Assembly: GCA_021829055.1 (NCBI GenBank)
Contig: JAJZCS010000072.1
Location: 1-8,541 of the forward strand
Source of the DNA: Pseudomonadota bacterium
GTDB taxonomy: Bacteria > Pseudomonadota > Alphaproteobacteria > Acetobacterales > Acetobacteraceae
Reading direction: 5' to 3'
DNA length: 8,541 bases
A model generated the notes under the pieces. That model was not told where the DNA came from, did no database searches, and saw nothing but the letters and a program-made list of their open reading frames with translations. Below, one piece after another: positions 1 to 8,353 of this stretch. A program made the translations under genes and the position numbers. Position 1 is the first letter of the stretch, and every line of letters starts with the position of its first letter.

Positions 1-665
1 GGCTCAACGTGCTGGACATCAAGGGCGCGATCGTCACCCTGGACGCGATGGGGGGGGGGGCAGCGAGCAATCGCCTCCAGGATCCTTGAGAGGGGCGCTG
101 GTTATCCCGTGACGCTCAAGGCGAACCAGGGGAAGAAACACAGTGGCGTGGAGACAATTTGCGAAACAACTTGTTTCGGTCGCACGGCTGCTCACCGACC
201 CGTGCATGACGAATTGGATGATGGGCACGGCCGCCTTGTTCGGCGCCGCGTATTCGTCTGCCCAGACGCCACCGCATTGGAGCCGCTTCGCTATGGGCCG
301 GGTTTGAAGAGCGTTCCGGCTGTGGAAACCATCCGCAGCTCAACGGGTCCGGCAAAACCGAATCTGAAATCCGCCACTTCCTGTCCCGCAGTGCCGACCA
401 GCCGGAAATCCCGGCGCAAGCGATCCGCCGACATTGGCAGACCGACAATAGCCTGCCCTGGGTGCTCGACGTCACCTTCAACAAAGATCACTGCCGGATC
501 CGGGATCGGAACGCTGTCCAGAACGTCGCTCTGCTCCAAAAAATCGCCATCAATCTCGTTCGCCGCCACCAAACATCAAAGTCCAGACCAAAAGGACGGC
601 GAAAAATGGCCGCGTGGAATAACCGATACATGGAGCACGTTCTCACCGGCAACTTTCACGCGTAA
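1..665 (+). pseudogene. ISAs1-family transposase, 3' part, broken by two frameshifts
   Basis: This is the C-terminal part of a DDE transposase of the ISAs1 family; the 5' part lies outside the window. Frame 3 reads LNVLDIKGAIVTLDAMG (3-53), the block holding a catalytic aspartate. The run of 11 G at 50-60 then shifts the reading to frame 1, which continues QRAIASRILERGAGYPVTLK and later DELDDGHGRLVRRRVFVCPD and GLKSVPAVETIRS. Near 336-342 the reading moves to frame 3 (NGSGKTESEIRHFLS, IRRHWQTDN, LPWVLDVTFNKDHCRIR) and ends at the TAA at 663-665. Restoring one base gives RSVNGSG, which fits the family. After the stop, CGCGTAACCCCTG (659-671) resembles the right end of such elements, which commonly finish in CCCTG; this boundary is inferred. 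Both frameshifts make the gene non-functional. I recognise nothing between 672 and 861. Confidence 0.85.
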
Positions 666-861
666 CCCCTGCGCAGGCTTGCCCCGCGCCACACGCGCGG
701 AAACGAAGTCCTACGGCAGGGGGCACTGGAACCACGTACACCAAGAATTAAAAGACCTCCGTCGCCGCGAATCACGACGACGCGCCCCCCGTATGCCCTT
801 GAGCGCACTTATCGTCTTCATCTCGTTCTTCATGGTCAAGCGAATGCTTTGAACCCCTCCG

Positions 862-1557
862 TTAGCCCAGAACCTTAGCTGTCTGACCAAAAAGAATCTT
901 GCTCGACTGAGCATCAACAGTGGCTGACTTGGAAACCTCTCGGCCTTTTTCATAGGCCCGCACCACAGCGGGGCGCCCCTGAATTGCGTGGAACCAGCGC
1001 TTGAGATTCTGGAAGTCATCGAGGTTTTGACCTTGTCGCTCATGCAGCACCACCCATGGGTAACTTGCCATGTCCGCGATCGAGTACTCACCAGCCAGAA
1101 ACTCACGGTCGGCAAGGCGTTTGTTCATTACACCGTAAAGCCTGTTTGTTTCGTTGACATACCGGTCAATGGCGTACGGCAGCTTCTCTGGCGCATATTG
1201 GCTAAAATGGTGATTCTGTCCGGCCATTGGTCCTAGCCCGCCAACTTGCCAGAAGAGCCATTGAATGACCTCGAAACGACCGCGTACATCAGGTGGCAGG
1301 AATCTGCCAGTTTTCTCGGCAAGGTATTGTAAGATTGCCCCCGACTCAAAAATGCTAATCTCATCGCCACCGTCCGTCGGAGTTGTATCGACAATTGCGG
1401 GAATCCGATTGTTCGGCGCAATTTGCAGAAATTCCGGCTTGAACTGATCACCCTGCCCAATTCGTACCGGGTGTATTTCGTAGCGAAGACTCGCCTCTTC
1501 CAGAAAGATTGAGACCTTATAGCCGTTGGGTGTAGGCCAGTAGTACAATTTAATCAT
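862..1557 (-). CDS. yfcG: YfcG-like glutathione S-transferase family disulfide-bond oxidoreductase
   Basis: This is a complete cytosolic GST-fold protein of the Nu class (YfcG/YghU type). Characterised members reduce disulfides using glutathione and have little classical transferase activity. The thioredoxin-like N-terminal domain opens with MIKLYYWPTPNGYKV, placing Thr9 and Asn11 exactly where E. coli YfcG has its active-site residues. It continues with the cis-proline loop (NNRIPAIVD) and the glutathione-binding ESGAILQYLAEKTG. The helical C-terminal domain carries the family signature QWLFWQVGGLGPMAGQNHHF and SIADMASYPWV. An upstream in-frame ATG at 1569 would add MGRR. I prefer 1557 because family members begin MI.LY and because GGGG lies about 7 bases before that ATG; the 1569 start has no visible ribosome binding site. 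The length of 231 residues is typical or slightly long. The physiological substrate is unknown. The gene stands alone, downstream of the AsmA remnant on the same strand. Confidence 0.9.
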   Translation of the reverse strand: MIKLYYWPTPNGYKVSIFLEEASLRYEIHPVRIGQGDQFKPEFLQIAPNNRIPAIVDTTPTDGGDEISIFESGAILQYLAEKTGRFLPPDVRGRFEVIQWLFWQVGGLGPMAGQNHHFSQYAPEKLPYAIDRYVNETNRLYGVMNKRLADREFLAGEYSIADMASYPWVVLHERQGQNLDDFQNLKRWFHAIQGRPAVVRAYEKGREVSKSATVDAQSSKILFGQTAKVLG

Positions 1558-1603
1558 GCGACGCCCCATTGAATGGCTACGACAGGATCAAGAACTCCAC
1601 GCA

Positions 1604-1632
1604 ATTATACTTGACCGACCATCATCGACTTT
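1604..1632 (-). promoter_or_regulatory. Candidate sigma-70 promoter for the YfcG-like gene
   Basis: A perfect TATAAT -10 hexamer reads on the minus strand at 1609-1604, about 47 bases upstream of the chosen ATG. The -35 position at 17-base spacing (1632-1627) reads AAAGTC, a poor match. The call rests on the -10 box and its position in the 96-base gap between this gene and the AsmA stop codon. It implies that the YfcG-like gene is transcribed independently of the broken gene upstream. Confidence 0.4.
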
Positions 1633-1653
1633 ACTACCGGTTCTATCGGTAAC

Positions 1654-4600
1654 TCACTTATGCGTCTGCTCCATGATCCAGGGCATGACAGACTTGAGAT
1701 CTGGAATCCAGTGAGGCGCTGACGCTGTGCCTACGATACGCAGCCGGATACTTGGGAGCACAGGCTTAATTGTATCTGTCGGTCTCGTTATCGATTCCAA
1801 CGCGATTTTATGCCGCGTCATCGTACCTGTGAACTTTAAGGTTCCATTCCGGCCAAGTAATTCTCCTTTTTGAATCGCGGCTTTGCCGTGCGCTAAACTT
1901 ATATCTAGAGAACCATTACGAAACAAGGTTTGCCCCGAAGACAGCGCGTGACGGAGTTCCATACACGCAACGGTAGGCCTGACCGGATTCGGATACCGAG
2001 TCGCCGCGCGCAAAACTGACGCGGCTCTAGCAAAGTCAAGATTTGCTACGGTCAAGTCGACACCTGTTATTTTCATGACGGCCGTCACAGTCTTCGACCA
2101 ATGAAACAAATCGAAGTTATGCCCGACCAATATGGCGTCCAAGGTAACGCGGCCTGATCGCAGCGGGATTGCGATACCACTGCGTTGCGCCAAGGCAGCA
2201 AGATTAGTAGCTCGCGCTCCAGCCAGGCGCACATCAAGCGCCATTGTATCGGGTGCCACACTGGCGCCAGCAAGCATAACAGCCTGTCCTCGCAAATTGC
2301 CGCCGAAAAATGAAGCGGAGTCAAGACTGACGGCCATCCGATGCGCTGCTCCCGTTCCTTTGAGATTGATGCTGGCGCGTATTTTTCGTGCAACTGGTTG
2401 CCCTGCAATGGTTACGGCCCGAGCGGTGATCATAGGTACCGCAATGTCAACGTTCTGTACTAACACCGCGTGCGTTAACTCTATTAGTCTCTGTAGGCTC
2501 GGGAGGATAAGATGGTCAAAATCTATTTGCCCCGATAACTTCGGCAATGTGGGGACCGTAAAAGTTAGGTATCCTGCCACCTGTGCTACCCCCAAAGTTG
2601 GTAACGATATCAGGAAAATGGAGCTTCCCATTGGCAATGAGATCGCGAGCGCGCAAACTTGCCGACCCAGCCCCAGGCCAGTCAAGGTTTCCTGAAACGC
2701 CGCATTCCTCAAGAAGGGTAATTGCATTAGGAGTACGAATTTGAAAATGTCCGGCGGCACTCGGCGCATCAACGTCTACGACCTGTTCGGCTGAAGCAGC
2801 AATTGCTCCGAGGCGTAAGCTAAACCCAACGTCAAGCCTGTTTGGTGGCCCTGTCGCGGCAATTCTGATCGAAAAAGGGTGACTTAGGACCCCACCATTG
2901 ATAGATGCCCACGTCACCTTAACGGGAGCACTATCACTGACAGCACGCGGCCCTAACAGATCCATCCCGACAAGAGTTGACGCCGCGTTTCTTCCCCCGA
3001 TAATAAGAGTAGCATCCTGGATATTTCCATTCGCGTCTAACGCTCCATGGCCAAAAATTTTAGTGCCATCGATCTCCAGCGCAACCAACCGGAAGACAAT
3101 CTGTTTCCGGACTCCAGCATCCATTATTACATTACGAATGTTAAAAACGTTGTGGTGCGGACTCCATTTTCCGAGCAATCGAAAACGTTTAACGTGCACG
3201 GAGAAATTCAATGGGAATGGTGCCGAGGCCACCTTTGTTGCGGCGTGGAGAGCAGCAACACCTGTAACGATGTCATCCTGGCTTAGTGTCAATCTCGAAA
3301 AATTGACGTTTATGGAAAGATGCTGCGCCGGTCCAAAACCGGCACTAACGGCGCCGGTCAAAGCAATGTTCGTGGGGCCAGTGCCGATCACTCCGTGCAG
3401 TTCTGTCGCGGCCAACCAATTTGTATCCACCGCTATTCGACCAGATAAATCAAGCGGAGAATTAACCCATGGCAGATTGGTAAGACGCGCTGGCAGGTTT
3501 GGCACTTCTTGTCGGAGATTAGCGATAAAACCGGCTAGGTCGGGAGCACTAAAGTGGAAATCTCCCTGCATTCCACGATGCCAGCTGGCCATTCCGTGCA
3601 TTACAATCGTACCGCCAGCCACGTTAGCGCTAAGGGAACTGATCTGAGCCTTATTTGACGCAATTGCCACGTTGGCACTCAAGAACGGTACCGCGACCCT
3701 GCCAAATGTAGCGTGCTCAAGCCGGACACGCACGGTCATTGCTGGCAAGACCGCGGGTAGCGCCGTAGTCCCGATGTCCTGCAAATCTAGTCCGCTAGCC
3801 GCGATATCAAGATGTGGTACAGCACCGGGGCTAGTCTTCCTGGCAAACGAACCAGCGACCCGCAAATCACCGCCGGTGAGCACTATGTGATCGATCGTTA
3901 CTGCCCCTTCGTCAGCTTTAACGTCGGCGGTGAACTTCACAGATCGCTCGGGTAAGATTTTTTGAAGCCCTAGCTCCTTTATGCCTGCCGCATCGGCGGC
4001 GCCGGTGACCCAGCCTGTCAGGACACTGCGACTGTCGAAATAGCCCGTAAAATCGGCCTTTGAGCCATATGATTCGGTGAGCGTGAGACTAGCATGCATC
4101 GCTGATGAGGAAACTGATGTCGACGGAACACGAGATGAAATGGATGCTTTGGTAAAAGACGAATTTGGCCGTTCCAAATTGAGGGTCAGCCGGATCGGGA
4201 TACCTGCTAGCCGGGCTGTACCCCCTGCGGCCAAGGCGCCGTTCGGGCCACCCGTGAGCACGGAAAGGTCGACATGGGTAAGACGCAGAAGGCCAATACG
4301 TACTGTACCATTGACGATTGAAGCATGAAGGGACGCAAGCCAAGGAGGCGGTGCCACTGCTTCTATCCCCCCCCGCAACGGCCAAGGGAGATCGATCTGC
4401 GGCGCCGTTAAGCTCAAGCGTCTTGCGCGCAATCGACCTACCAATAGCGACGCAGGAGCAAGATCAAGCCTCAGGGAGCGCGCCGCCACGCTCTCAATGT
4501 GGCTGCCGATCAGCACGTCGTTGGCAACAATTTGCGGGTCGGGTAATAGGGCAAGGTGTATTGCCCCTCGAATAATCACCGGTTGACCAGTCAACCGGCT

Positions 4601-4735
4601 GGCGATGCGCTCAATAGTAGAACGATGATGGTGGTCTAGAAACATCCGCCACGCCACGATCGTGGCACCTCCTACCAACAATAAGACCGTGGCAAAGATT
4701 GCCGTGATCAGACGGACCCGGCGGGGTGCGCTCAT
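1654..4735 (-). pseudogene. AsmA-family envelope protein gene, split by one frameshift
   Basis: AsmA-family proteins are large, inner-membrane-anchored periplasmic proteins linked to lipid and outer-membrane homeostasis. The N-terminus MSAPRRVRLITAIFATVLLL is a signal anchor. It is followed by the typical AsmA opening (RLTGQPVIIRGAIHLALLPD, LAPASLLVGRLRARRLSLTA, then PWLASLHASIVNGTVRIG). The C-terminal part (FKFTGT-like LKFTGTMTRHK, IRLRIVGTASAPHWIPDLKS) resembles the AsmA C-terminal domain. The upstream frame stops at 2516-2518, while the downstream frame is open from about 2772 to the TGA at 1654. Joining them between 2578 and 2593 gives a continuous reading (NFGGST then VAGYLTFTVPTLPKLSG). 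With one base removed, the span is a whole number of codons (about 1026 residues). I chose the ATG at 4735 because it directly precedes the membrane segment; a TTG at 4786 is possible. The frameshift probably yields a truncated product of about 739 residues. A sequencing error cannot be excluded. Confidence 0.8.
4367..4374. repeat. C8/G8 homopolymer inside the AsmA coding region
   Basis: Eight consecutive C on the plus strand read as eight G on the coding strand, inside codons for LRGGIEA near residue 122 of the AsmA-like protein. The frame is kept here. Runs of this length are prone to replication slippage and sequencing error. No regulatory role is shown. Confidence 0.5.
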
Positions 4736-4932
4736 CGTTGGCGGTTCCGAAGATGTAAATCGACATCCATTGGCTGCTGGTATCAAACTGGAGCACTATG
4801 CGCGACTCCCCACGATGCATTTTCTGCCAAGGCCCGAACCTGGCCACGGAGCGCCAAACATGTTCGACCGTTCCGGGTTCTTACTCTTGGCGTCTTTGTT
4901 CGAACGTAGCGGCCTCGGCTTTTTGATGGGTA

Positions 4933-4960
4933 CATGACGGACACATGATATCACGTCATG
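4933..4960. repeat. Inverted repeat between the IS30 remnant and the AsmA gene
   Basis: Arms CATGACG (4933-4939) and CGTCATG (4954-4960) are perfect complements around a 14-base centre that itself contains the 8-base palindrome TGATATCA (4946-4953). The repeat lies about 200 bases upstream of the AsmA start and beside the likely end of the IS30 remnant. It could be an operator, a weak hairpin or a remnant of an insertion target. There is no T-tract, so it does not look like an intrinsic terminator. Confidence 0.45.
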
Positions 4961-4971
4961 CCTTGAGAAAA

Positions 4972-5294
4972 CGGATTCAACCGGTCGTCGCAACGCCGGC
5001 TTCATGCCGGCTTCATACTGCCCGACGAGGAACTGGTCGAGAGCTCCTGCGGGCGTTTTCCATCCGAGCGTTTTGCGCGGTCGGGTGTTCAAGGCGCAAG
5101 CGACGGCATCCGGTTCGCAGACGGAATGGCTTCCGTACCCTTCTTCGGGCAGTACTGTCGTAGCAAGCCGTTGGTGTTCTCATTCGAGCCACGCTGCCAT
5201 GGACTTTGTGGATCGCAGAAGTAGATCTCCACTCCAGCCCACTATCGACACGGAGCCGGGCACGTTGCGCCATCCTGTAGCCCTGTAGCAGAGC
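4972..5294 (-). pseudogene. IS30-family transposase remnant (C-terminal part, three frames)
   Basis: This is a decayed C-terminal piece of an IS30-family DDE transposase. Three blocks in transposase order lie in three different frames. Block one is [17 protein letters not shown] (from 5294). Block two is [19 protein letters not shown], continuing [12 protein letters not shown] (from about 5235), where the glutamate of NEN is the third catalytic residue of the family. Block three is [20 protein letters not shown] (from 5095), the usual C-terminal signature. The frame changes fall near 5230-5240 and 5100-5140. The end of block three contains an 11-bp direct repeat GCCGGCTTCAT at 4995-5005 and 5006-5016. 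The sequence GTTGCGACGACCGGTTGAATC, read on the minus strand near 4994-4974, may be the terminal repeat of the element; this is from memory and uncertain. The catalytic aspartates and the N-terminal DNA-binding domain are not visible, so the element cannot be active. Confidence 0.8.
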
Positions 5295-5581
5295 GCTGCC
5301 GCCGTCATCCGGTGGCAAACCGCTCACCGTCCCATCCCAGAAAAAATCTAGCCAGACGCGAACAAGCCTACCGTAACAATCCAGCACAGAGGACTGCATA
5401 ACGCACCGATTGGATCTTGCAACGTCCACGCATATCAGACTGACGGGCGTATGTTCCACATCTTTCCGCGCCGATCGGTTAGTCCGTCAGACTGCTAGGC
5501 GGCGCGTATCGCATGCTTTGCCGGAGTATCGGTCTACCAACGAGGAAGGCAATCTGGACAGCTGCTGTCTATCAGCGACCC
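5295..5581. other. Unassigned stretch between the IS30 remnant and cspA terminator
   Basis: No convincing gene, RNA or repeat is visible. A minus-strand open frame crosses this stretch up to 5459, but its translation shows no family motif upstream of the IS30 block and it has no clear ribosome binding site. The position suggests decayed upstream sequence of the IS30 element or another degraded insertion. Confidence 0.4.
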
Positions 5582-5609
5582 GAAAAGAAAACGGGGCCGA
5601 AGCCCCGTT
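5582..5609 (-). terminator. Intrinsic terminator of cspA
   Basis: On the minus strand an 8-bp perfect stem (AACGGGGC pairing with GCCCCGTT) closes a TTCG tetraloop, an unusually stable loop. It is followed by the pyrimidine-rich tail TTCTTTTCG. It begins 33 bases after the cspA stop codon and should end the cspA transcript. Confidence 0.88.
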
Positions 5610-5641
5610 CCCATCAAAAACCACTGAATGCGGACAGCTGA

Positions 5642-5845
5642 TTAGACCGCCTTCAGGTTCACCGCCGCGGCCTTACCGCGTTCCATGGCGATATCGTAAG
5701 AGACTTTCTGTCCCTCATTCAGGCCGCGCATGCCTGCCGCCTGGACCGCTGTGATGTGAACAAAGACATCCTTGCCGCCATCTTGCGGCACGATGAAACC
5801 AAAACCTTTTGTGGTATTAAACCACTTGACAGTGCCGATCGCCAT
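5642..5845 (-). CDS. cspA: CspA-family cold-shock protein
   Basis: This encodes a complete single-domain cold-shock protein of 67 residues, the usual size. The protein is a cytosolic five-stranded OB-fold that binds single-stranded RNA and DNA and melts RNA secondary structure. It starts [18 protein letters not shown], with RNP1 (KGFGFI, residues 13-18) and RNP2 (VFVHI, residues 27-31) both present. It ends [20 protein letters not shown] plus KAV. An in-frame extension to 5959 is open, but the extra residues are unlike the family, so the ATG at 5845 is chosen. GAGGAG lies about 13 bases upstream, a rather long spacing. The gene is divergent from acs and ends at its own terminator, so it is probably monocistronic. 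Whether it is cold-induced cannot be told from sequence; many alphaproteobacterial paralogues are constitutive or stationary-phase. The symbol denotes the family, not a specific orthologue. Confidence 0.95.
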   Translation of the reverse strand: MAIGTVKWFNTTKGFGFIVPQDGGKDVFVHITAVQAAGMRGLNEGQKVSYDIAMERGKAAAVNLKAV

Positions 5846-6243
5846 TGCTGCGTCGCCGCTCCTCAGACAAACCCGCCGCACGACCGCCGCACGGCTTAAT
5901 AGGGGACAACCGGCTCCTGGATATCCTGGCCGGATGTCAAGAATCCGCCACGCACACAAGGCACTCCAAAGTCGATTGCAACTTTAAAAGGCGCAGAAAT
6001 ACGTCTCATTGTCAACGCGTTTTCGTAGTTTCATTTCGCTTCAGCGCTTTCGAATGCGACCTCTGTTCGTGTATACTTAATTCTGCATGAAATGCTCAAA
6101 AACTTTCGTGGTTTTGCCAGAATGGTCTATGATTCTCAAATAAACCACGATCACGTTCCACGTTCATTTGGCTTTAATAGCCCTTCCGAAGCGGGTCGAT
6201 TGGCGGCATACTTAATCCAAAATGCAACACTGAGGAGAACGCC
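5846..6243. promoter_or_regulatory. Divergent cspA-acs intergenic region
   Basis: This 398-base region contains no gene and must hold the promoters of both flanking genes. Toward acs, TTCGAA (6049-6054), 17 bases, then TATACT (6072-6077) is the best sigma-70-like pair; CATACT at 6207-6212 is a weaker alternative nearer the gene. Toward cspA, two TTGACA hexamers read on the minus strand (6015-6010 and 5940-5935), but neither has a good -10 box at normal spacing. In the cspA leader, an 11-base unit containing CCGCCGCACG is repeated in tandem at 5872-5893. The acs ribosome binding site is GAGGAG at 6232-6237. Confidence 0.4.
6106..6150. repeat. 9-bp inverted repeat upstream of acs
   Basis: TCGTGGTTT (6106-6114) and AAACCACGA (6142-6150) are perfect reverse complements separated by 27 bases, about 95 bases upstream of the acs start. 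The repeat could be a split operator for a dimeric or looping regulator, or a leader hairpin if transcription starts near 6085. It is not followed by a T-tract, so a terminator is unlikely. Confidence 0.5.
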
Positions 6244-8178
6244 GTGACCGACCAAATCATCTCGGTGAAATCAACGATCGCAGCCAACGCCTTAATCAAC
6301 AAGAAAAATTATCTCGATATGGCTAGTTTGGCTGCGTCTGATCCAGACAAATTCTGGGCGGAAGAGTGCAAACGCATCGACTGGATTAAGACGCCAACGA
6401 AAATCAAGGACAGCAGCTTTACCGGTGATGTCTCGATCAAGTGGTTCGAAGACGGGGTACTGAACGCCTCAGCTAACTGTCTTGATCGGCATCTTGCGAC
6501 CCGTGGTGACCAAATCGCCATTATTTGGGAAGGTGACGAACCAACTCATCAGAAGCTGGTAACGTACCGCGAATTGCATACGGAAGTATGCCGGATGGCT
6601 AACGTATTGAAATCTCTTGGCGCCCGAAAAGGTGATCGTATTACAATTTATATGCCGATGGTGGTCGAAGCCGTTGTAGCAATCCTCGCATGCGCTCGCA
6701 TTGGGGCCATCCATTCAGTGGTCTTCGGTGGTTTCTCGTCAGACAGTCTGGCCAACCGCATACAGGATTGTGATTCGAGCATTTTGATTACAGCTGACGA
6801 AGGGCGGCGAGGAGGTCGCAGAGTTCCCCTTAAATCCAATGTCGATGCGGCGCTAAAAACATGCCCAATGCTGAAATCTGTCCTGGTCCTCAAAGTGACG
6901 GGTTGCCCCGTAACAATGCAGGCAGATCGTGATCACTGGTATCATGAGGTAACCCCTAAAGTTTTTGCCGAATGCCCGCCAGAGCCAATGAACGCTGAAG
7001 ATCCGCTGTTCATTCTTTATACATCGGGCTCAACCGGAAAACCCAAGGGGGTATTACATACAACGGGCGGCTACATGGTCTGGGCGAGTTTCACCCATCA
7101 ATATGTCTTTGATTTTCATGTAGGAGAGGTTTTTTGGTGTACTGCAGACATCGGCTGGGTGACGGGACATACCTATCTAATTTATGGTCCGCTCGCAAAC
7201 GGCGCCACAACGTTAGTTTTCGAAGGGGTACCCCATTACCCTGACAGCTCACGTCTTTGGCAAGTTGTTGATAAGCATCGAGTCAACATATTTTACACCG
7301 CGCCGACGGTCATCCGTGCACTGATGCGCGAAGGCGAGCAGCCCGTAAAGAAAACCTCGCGTGCATCACTGCGTGTATTGGGTTCGGTCGGCGAGCCCAT
7401 CAACCCGGAAGCCTGGATGTGGTATTATCGAGTAGTCGGAGACGCACGTTGTCCTATCGTTGACACATGGTGGCAAACGGAAACAGGGGGGATTTTGATC
7501 TCTGCTCTGCCTGGTGCGACTGACCAAAAACCCGGTTCGGCGACGCTGCCGCTGCCGGGCGTCACCCCGGCCATCGTCGATTCTACCGGGTGCATCCTGG
7601 AGGGGGCGGCCGAGGGTAATCTCTGTCTTGCTGACAGCTGGCCCGGACAAATGCGGACCGTGTTTGGCGATCATGCACGCTTCATCCAAACATACTTCTC
7701 AACATACCCGGGCTTTTATTTTAGTGGCGACGGTGCGCGCCGCGATGGCGACGGCTACTACTGGATCACAGGCCGGGTCGACGATGTCATTAACGTATCG
7801 GGCCACCGAATGGGAACAGCTGAAGTGGAATCGGCCCTTGTTGCGCATCCAAAAGTCGCAGAAGCTGCAGTGGTAGGATTCCCTCACGAAATCAAGGGCC
7901 AAGGGATCTATGCCTACGTCACCCTAATCGCCGGAGAAGACCCCACCGACATGTTGCTCACCGAATTGGTGGCTTGGGTGCGTAAGCAAATTGGCCCGAT
8001 TGCAGAGCCAGACGTGATTCAATGGGCGCCCGGTCTCCCAAAGACACGTTCAGGCAAGATCATGCGGCGCATCTTACGCAAGATCGCTGCAAACGAAACC
8101 GACAACCTTGGTGATACATCTACGCTCGCGGATCCGAGCGTCGTAGACGACCTGCTATCAGGGCGAACTTCAGCATGA
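6244..8178 (+). CDS. acs: Acetyl-CoA synthetase (AMP-forming)
   Basis: This enzyme activates acetate with ATP to acetyl-AMP and then forms acetyl-CoA in the cytosol, feeding acetate into central metabolism. The 644 residues make a full-length ANL-superfamily protein (Salmonella Acs has 652). The phosphate-binding loop [11 protein letters not shown] is at residues 259-269. [10 protein letters not shown] is at 407-416, and its Trp410 matches the tryptophan that limits the acyl pocket to acetate. Asp496, Arg511 and Arg522 (in GDG, GRVDD and SGHR) match the nucleotide-binding residues at a constant offset of four. The catalytic lysine, the site of reversible acetylation in homologues, is Lys605 in TRSGKIMRR. 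The start is GTG, preceded by GAGGAG with six to seven bases of spacing; no ATG lies in a better position. No permease gene (actP/yjcH) follows, unlike the enterobacterial operon. The gene appears intact and monocistronic. Confidence 0.97.
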   Translation: MTDQIISVKSTIAANALINKKNYLDMASLAASDPDKFWAEECKRIDWIKTPTKIKDSSFTGDVSIKWFEDGVLNASANCLDRHLATRGDQIAIIWEGDEPTHQKLVTYRELHTEVCRMANVLKSLGARKGDRITIYMPMVVEAVVAILACARIGAIHSVVFGGFSSDSLANRIQDCDSSILITADEGRRGGRRVPLKSNVDAALKTCPMLKSVLVLKVTGCPVTMQADRDHWYHEVTPKVFAECPPEPMNAEDPLFILYTSGSTGKPKGVLHTTGGYMVWASFTHQYVFDFHVGEVFWCTADIGWVTGHTYLIYGPLANGATTLVFEGVPHYPDSSRLWQVVDKHRVNIFYTAPTVIRALMREGEQPVKKTSRASLRVLGSVGEPINPEAWMWYYRVVGDARCPIVDTWWQTETGGILISALPGATDQKPGSATLPLPGVTPAIVDSTGCILEGAAEGNLCLADSWPGQMRTVFGDHARFIQTYFSTYPGFYFSGDGARRDGDGYYWITGRVDDVINVSGHRMGTAEVESALVAHPKVAEAAVVGFPHEIKGQGIYAYVTLIAGEDPTDMLLTELVAWVRKQIGPIAEPDVIQWAPGLPKTRSGKIMRRILRKIAANETDNLGDTSTLADPSVVDDLLSGRTSA

Positions 8179-8326
8179 CTGGCGCGGCCGTCAAAGTGCA
8201 TGAAAAGCGCCCCCGTTTCCGTACGGACGAAACGAGTCTCATGTCAAAAACAGCATGCGATGGCATACAGATCTACCCACGTTGGGTTGATCGGTGTACC
8301 CTTCCCTTTAGAAAAGGAGCCGAACA

Positions 8327-8353
8327 ATGGTCACGTCCGTCAACGTAGTGTAA
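8327..8353 (+). pseudogene. Possible truncated gene start (RBS plus eight codons)
   Basis: AAAAGGAG at 8312-8319 sits seven bases before an ATG at 8327, a strong ribosome binding site. The frame reads MVTSVNVV and then stops with TAA at 8351-8353. This looks like the 5' end of a gene whose body was lost, perhaps by insertion or deletion at about 8350. The original gene cannot be identified from eight residues. A genuine short leader peptide is possible but unsupported. Confidence 0.3.

Noticed and set aside
109..852. 247-codon plus-strand frame as an intact gene
   Set aside because: Only its first part matches ISAs1 transposase. The later part runs past the true reading frame, which shifts near 340, so it is a read-through of a pseudogene.
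711..1115. 134-codon minus-strand frame
   Set aside because: It overlaps the well-supported YfcG-like gene in another frame, and its remaining part has no recognisable family.
1635..1651. Small hairpin TACCG / CGGTA just after the AsmA stop
   Set aside because: A 5-bp stem without a T-tract is too weak to call a terminator.
2132..2695. 187-codon plus-strand open frame
   Set aside because: It lies antisense to the AsmA coding sequence and is rich in Arg, Ala and Pro with no motif. It is explained as a shadow of the real gene.
2898..3647. 249-codon plus-strand open frame
   Set aside because: It is antisense to AsmA, has no ribosome binding site or family motif, and has low-complexity composition. 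The opposite strand has clear AsmA-type sequence.
5013..5459. 148-codon minus-strand frame as a gene
   Set aside because: It only partly overlaps the conserved IS30 blocks, and the best-conserved blocks are in other frames. It is a chance frame through a decayed transposase.
5846..5959. 38-residue N-terminal extension of CspA
   Set aside because: Cold-shock proteins of this type start at MA.GTVKWFN. The extension is unlike any family member and covers the leader with its GAGGAG.
8214..8234. Hairpin CGTTTC / GAAACG after acs as a terminator
   Set aside because: The stem is only 6 bp with a 9-base loop and no T-tract follows, so it is not convincing as an intrinsic terminator.
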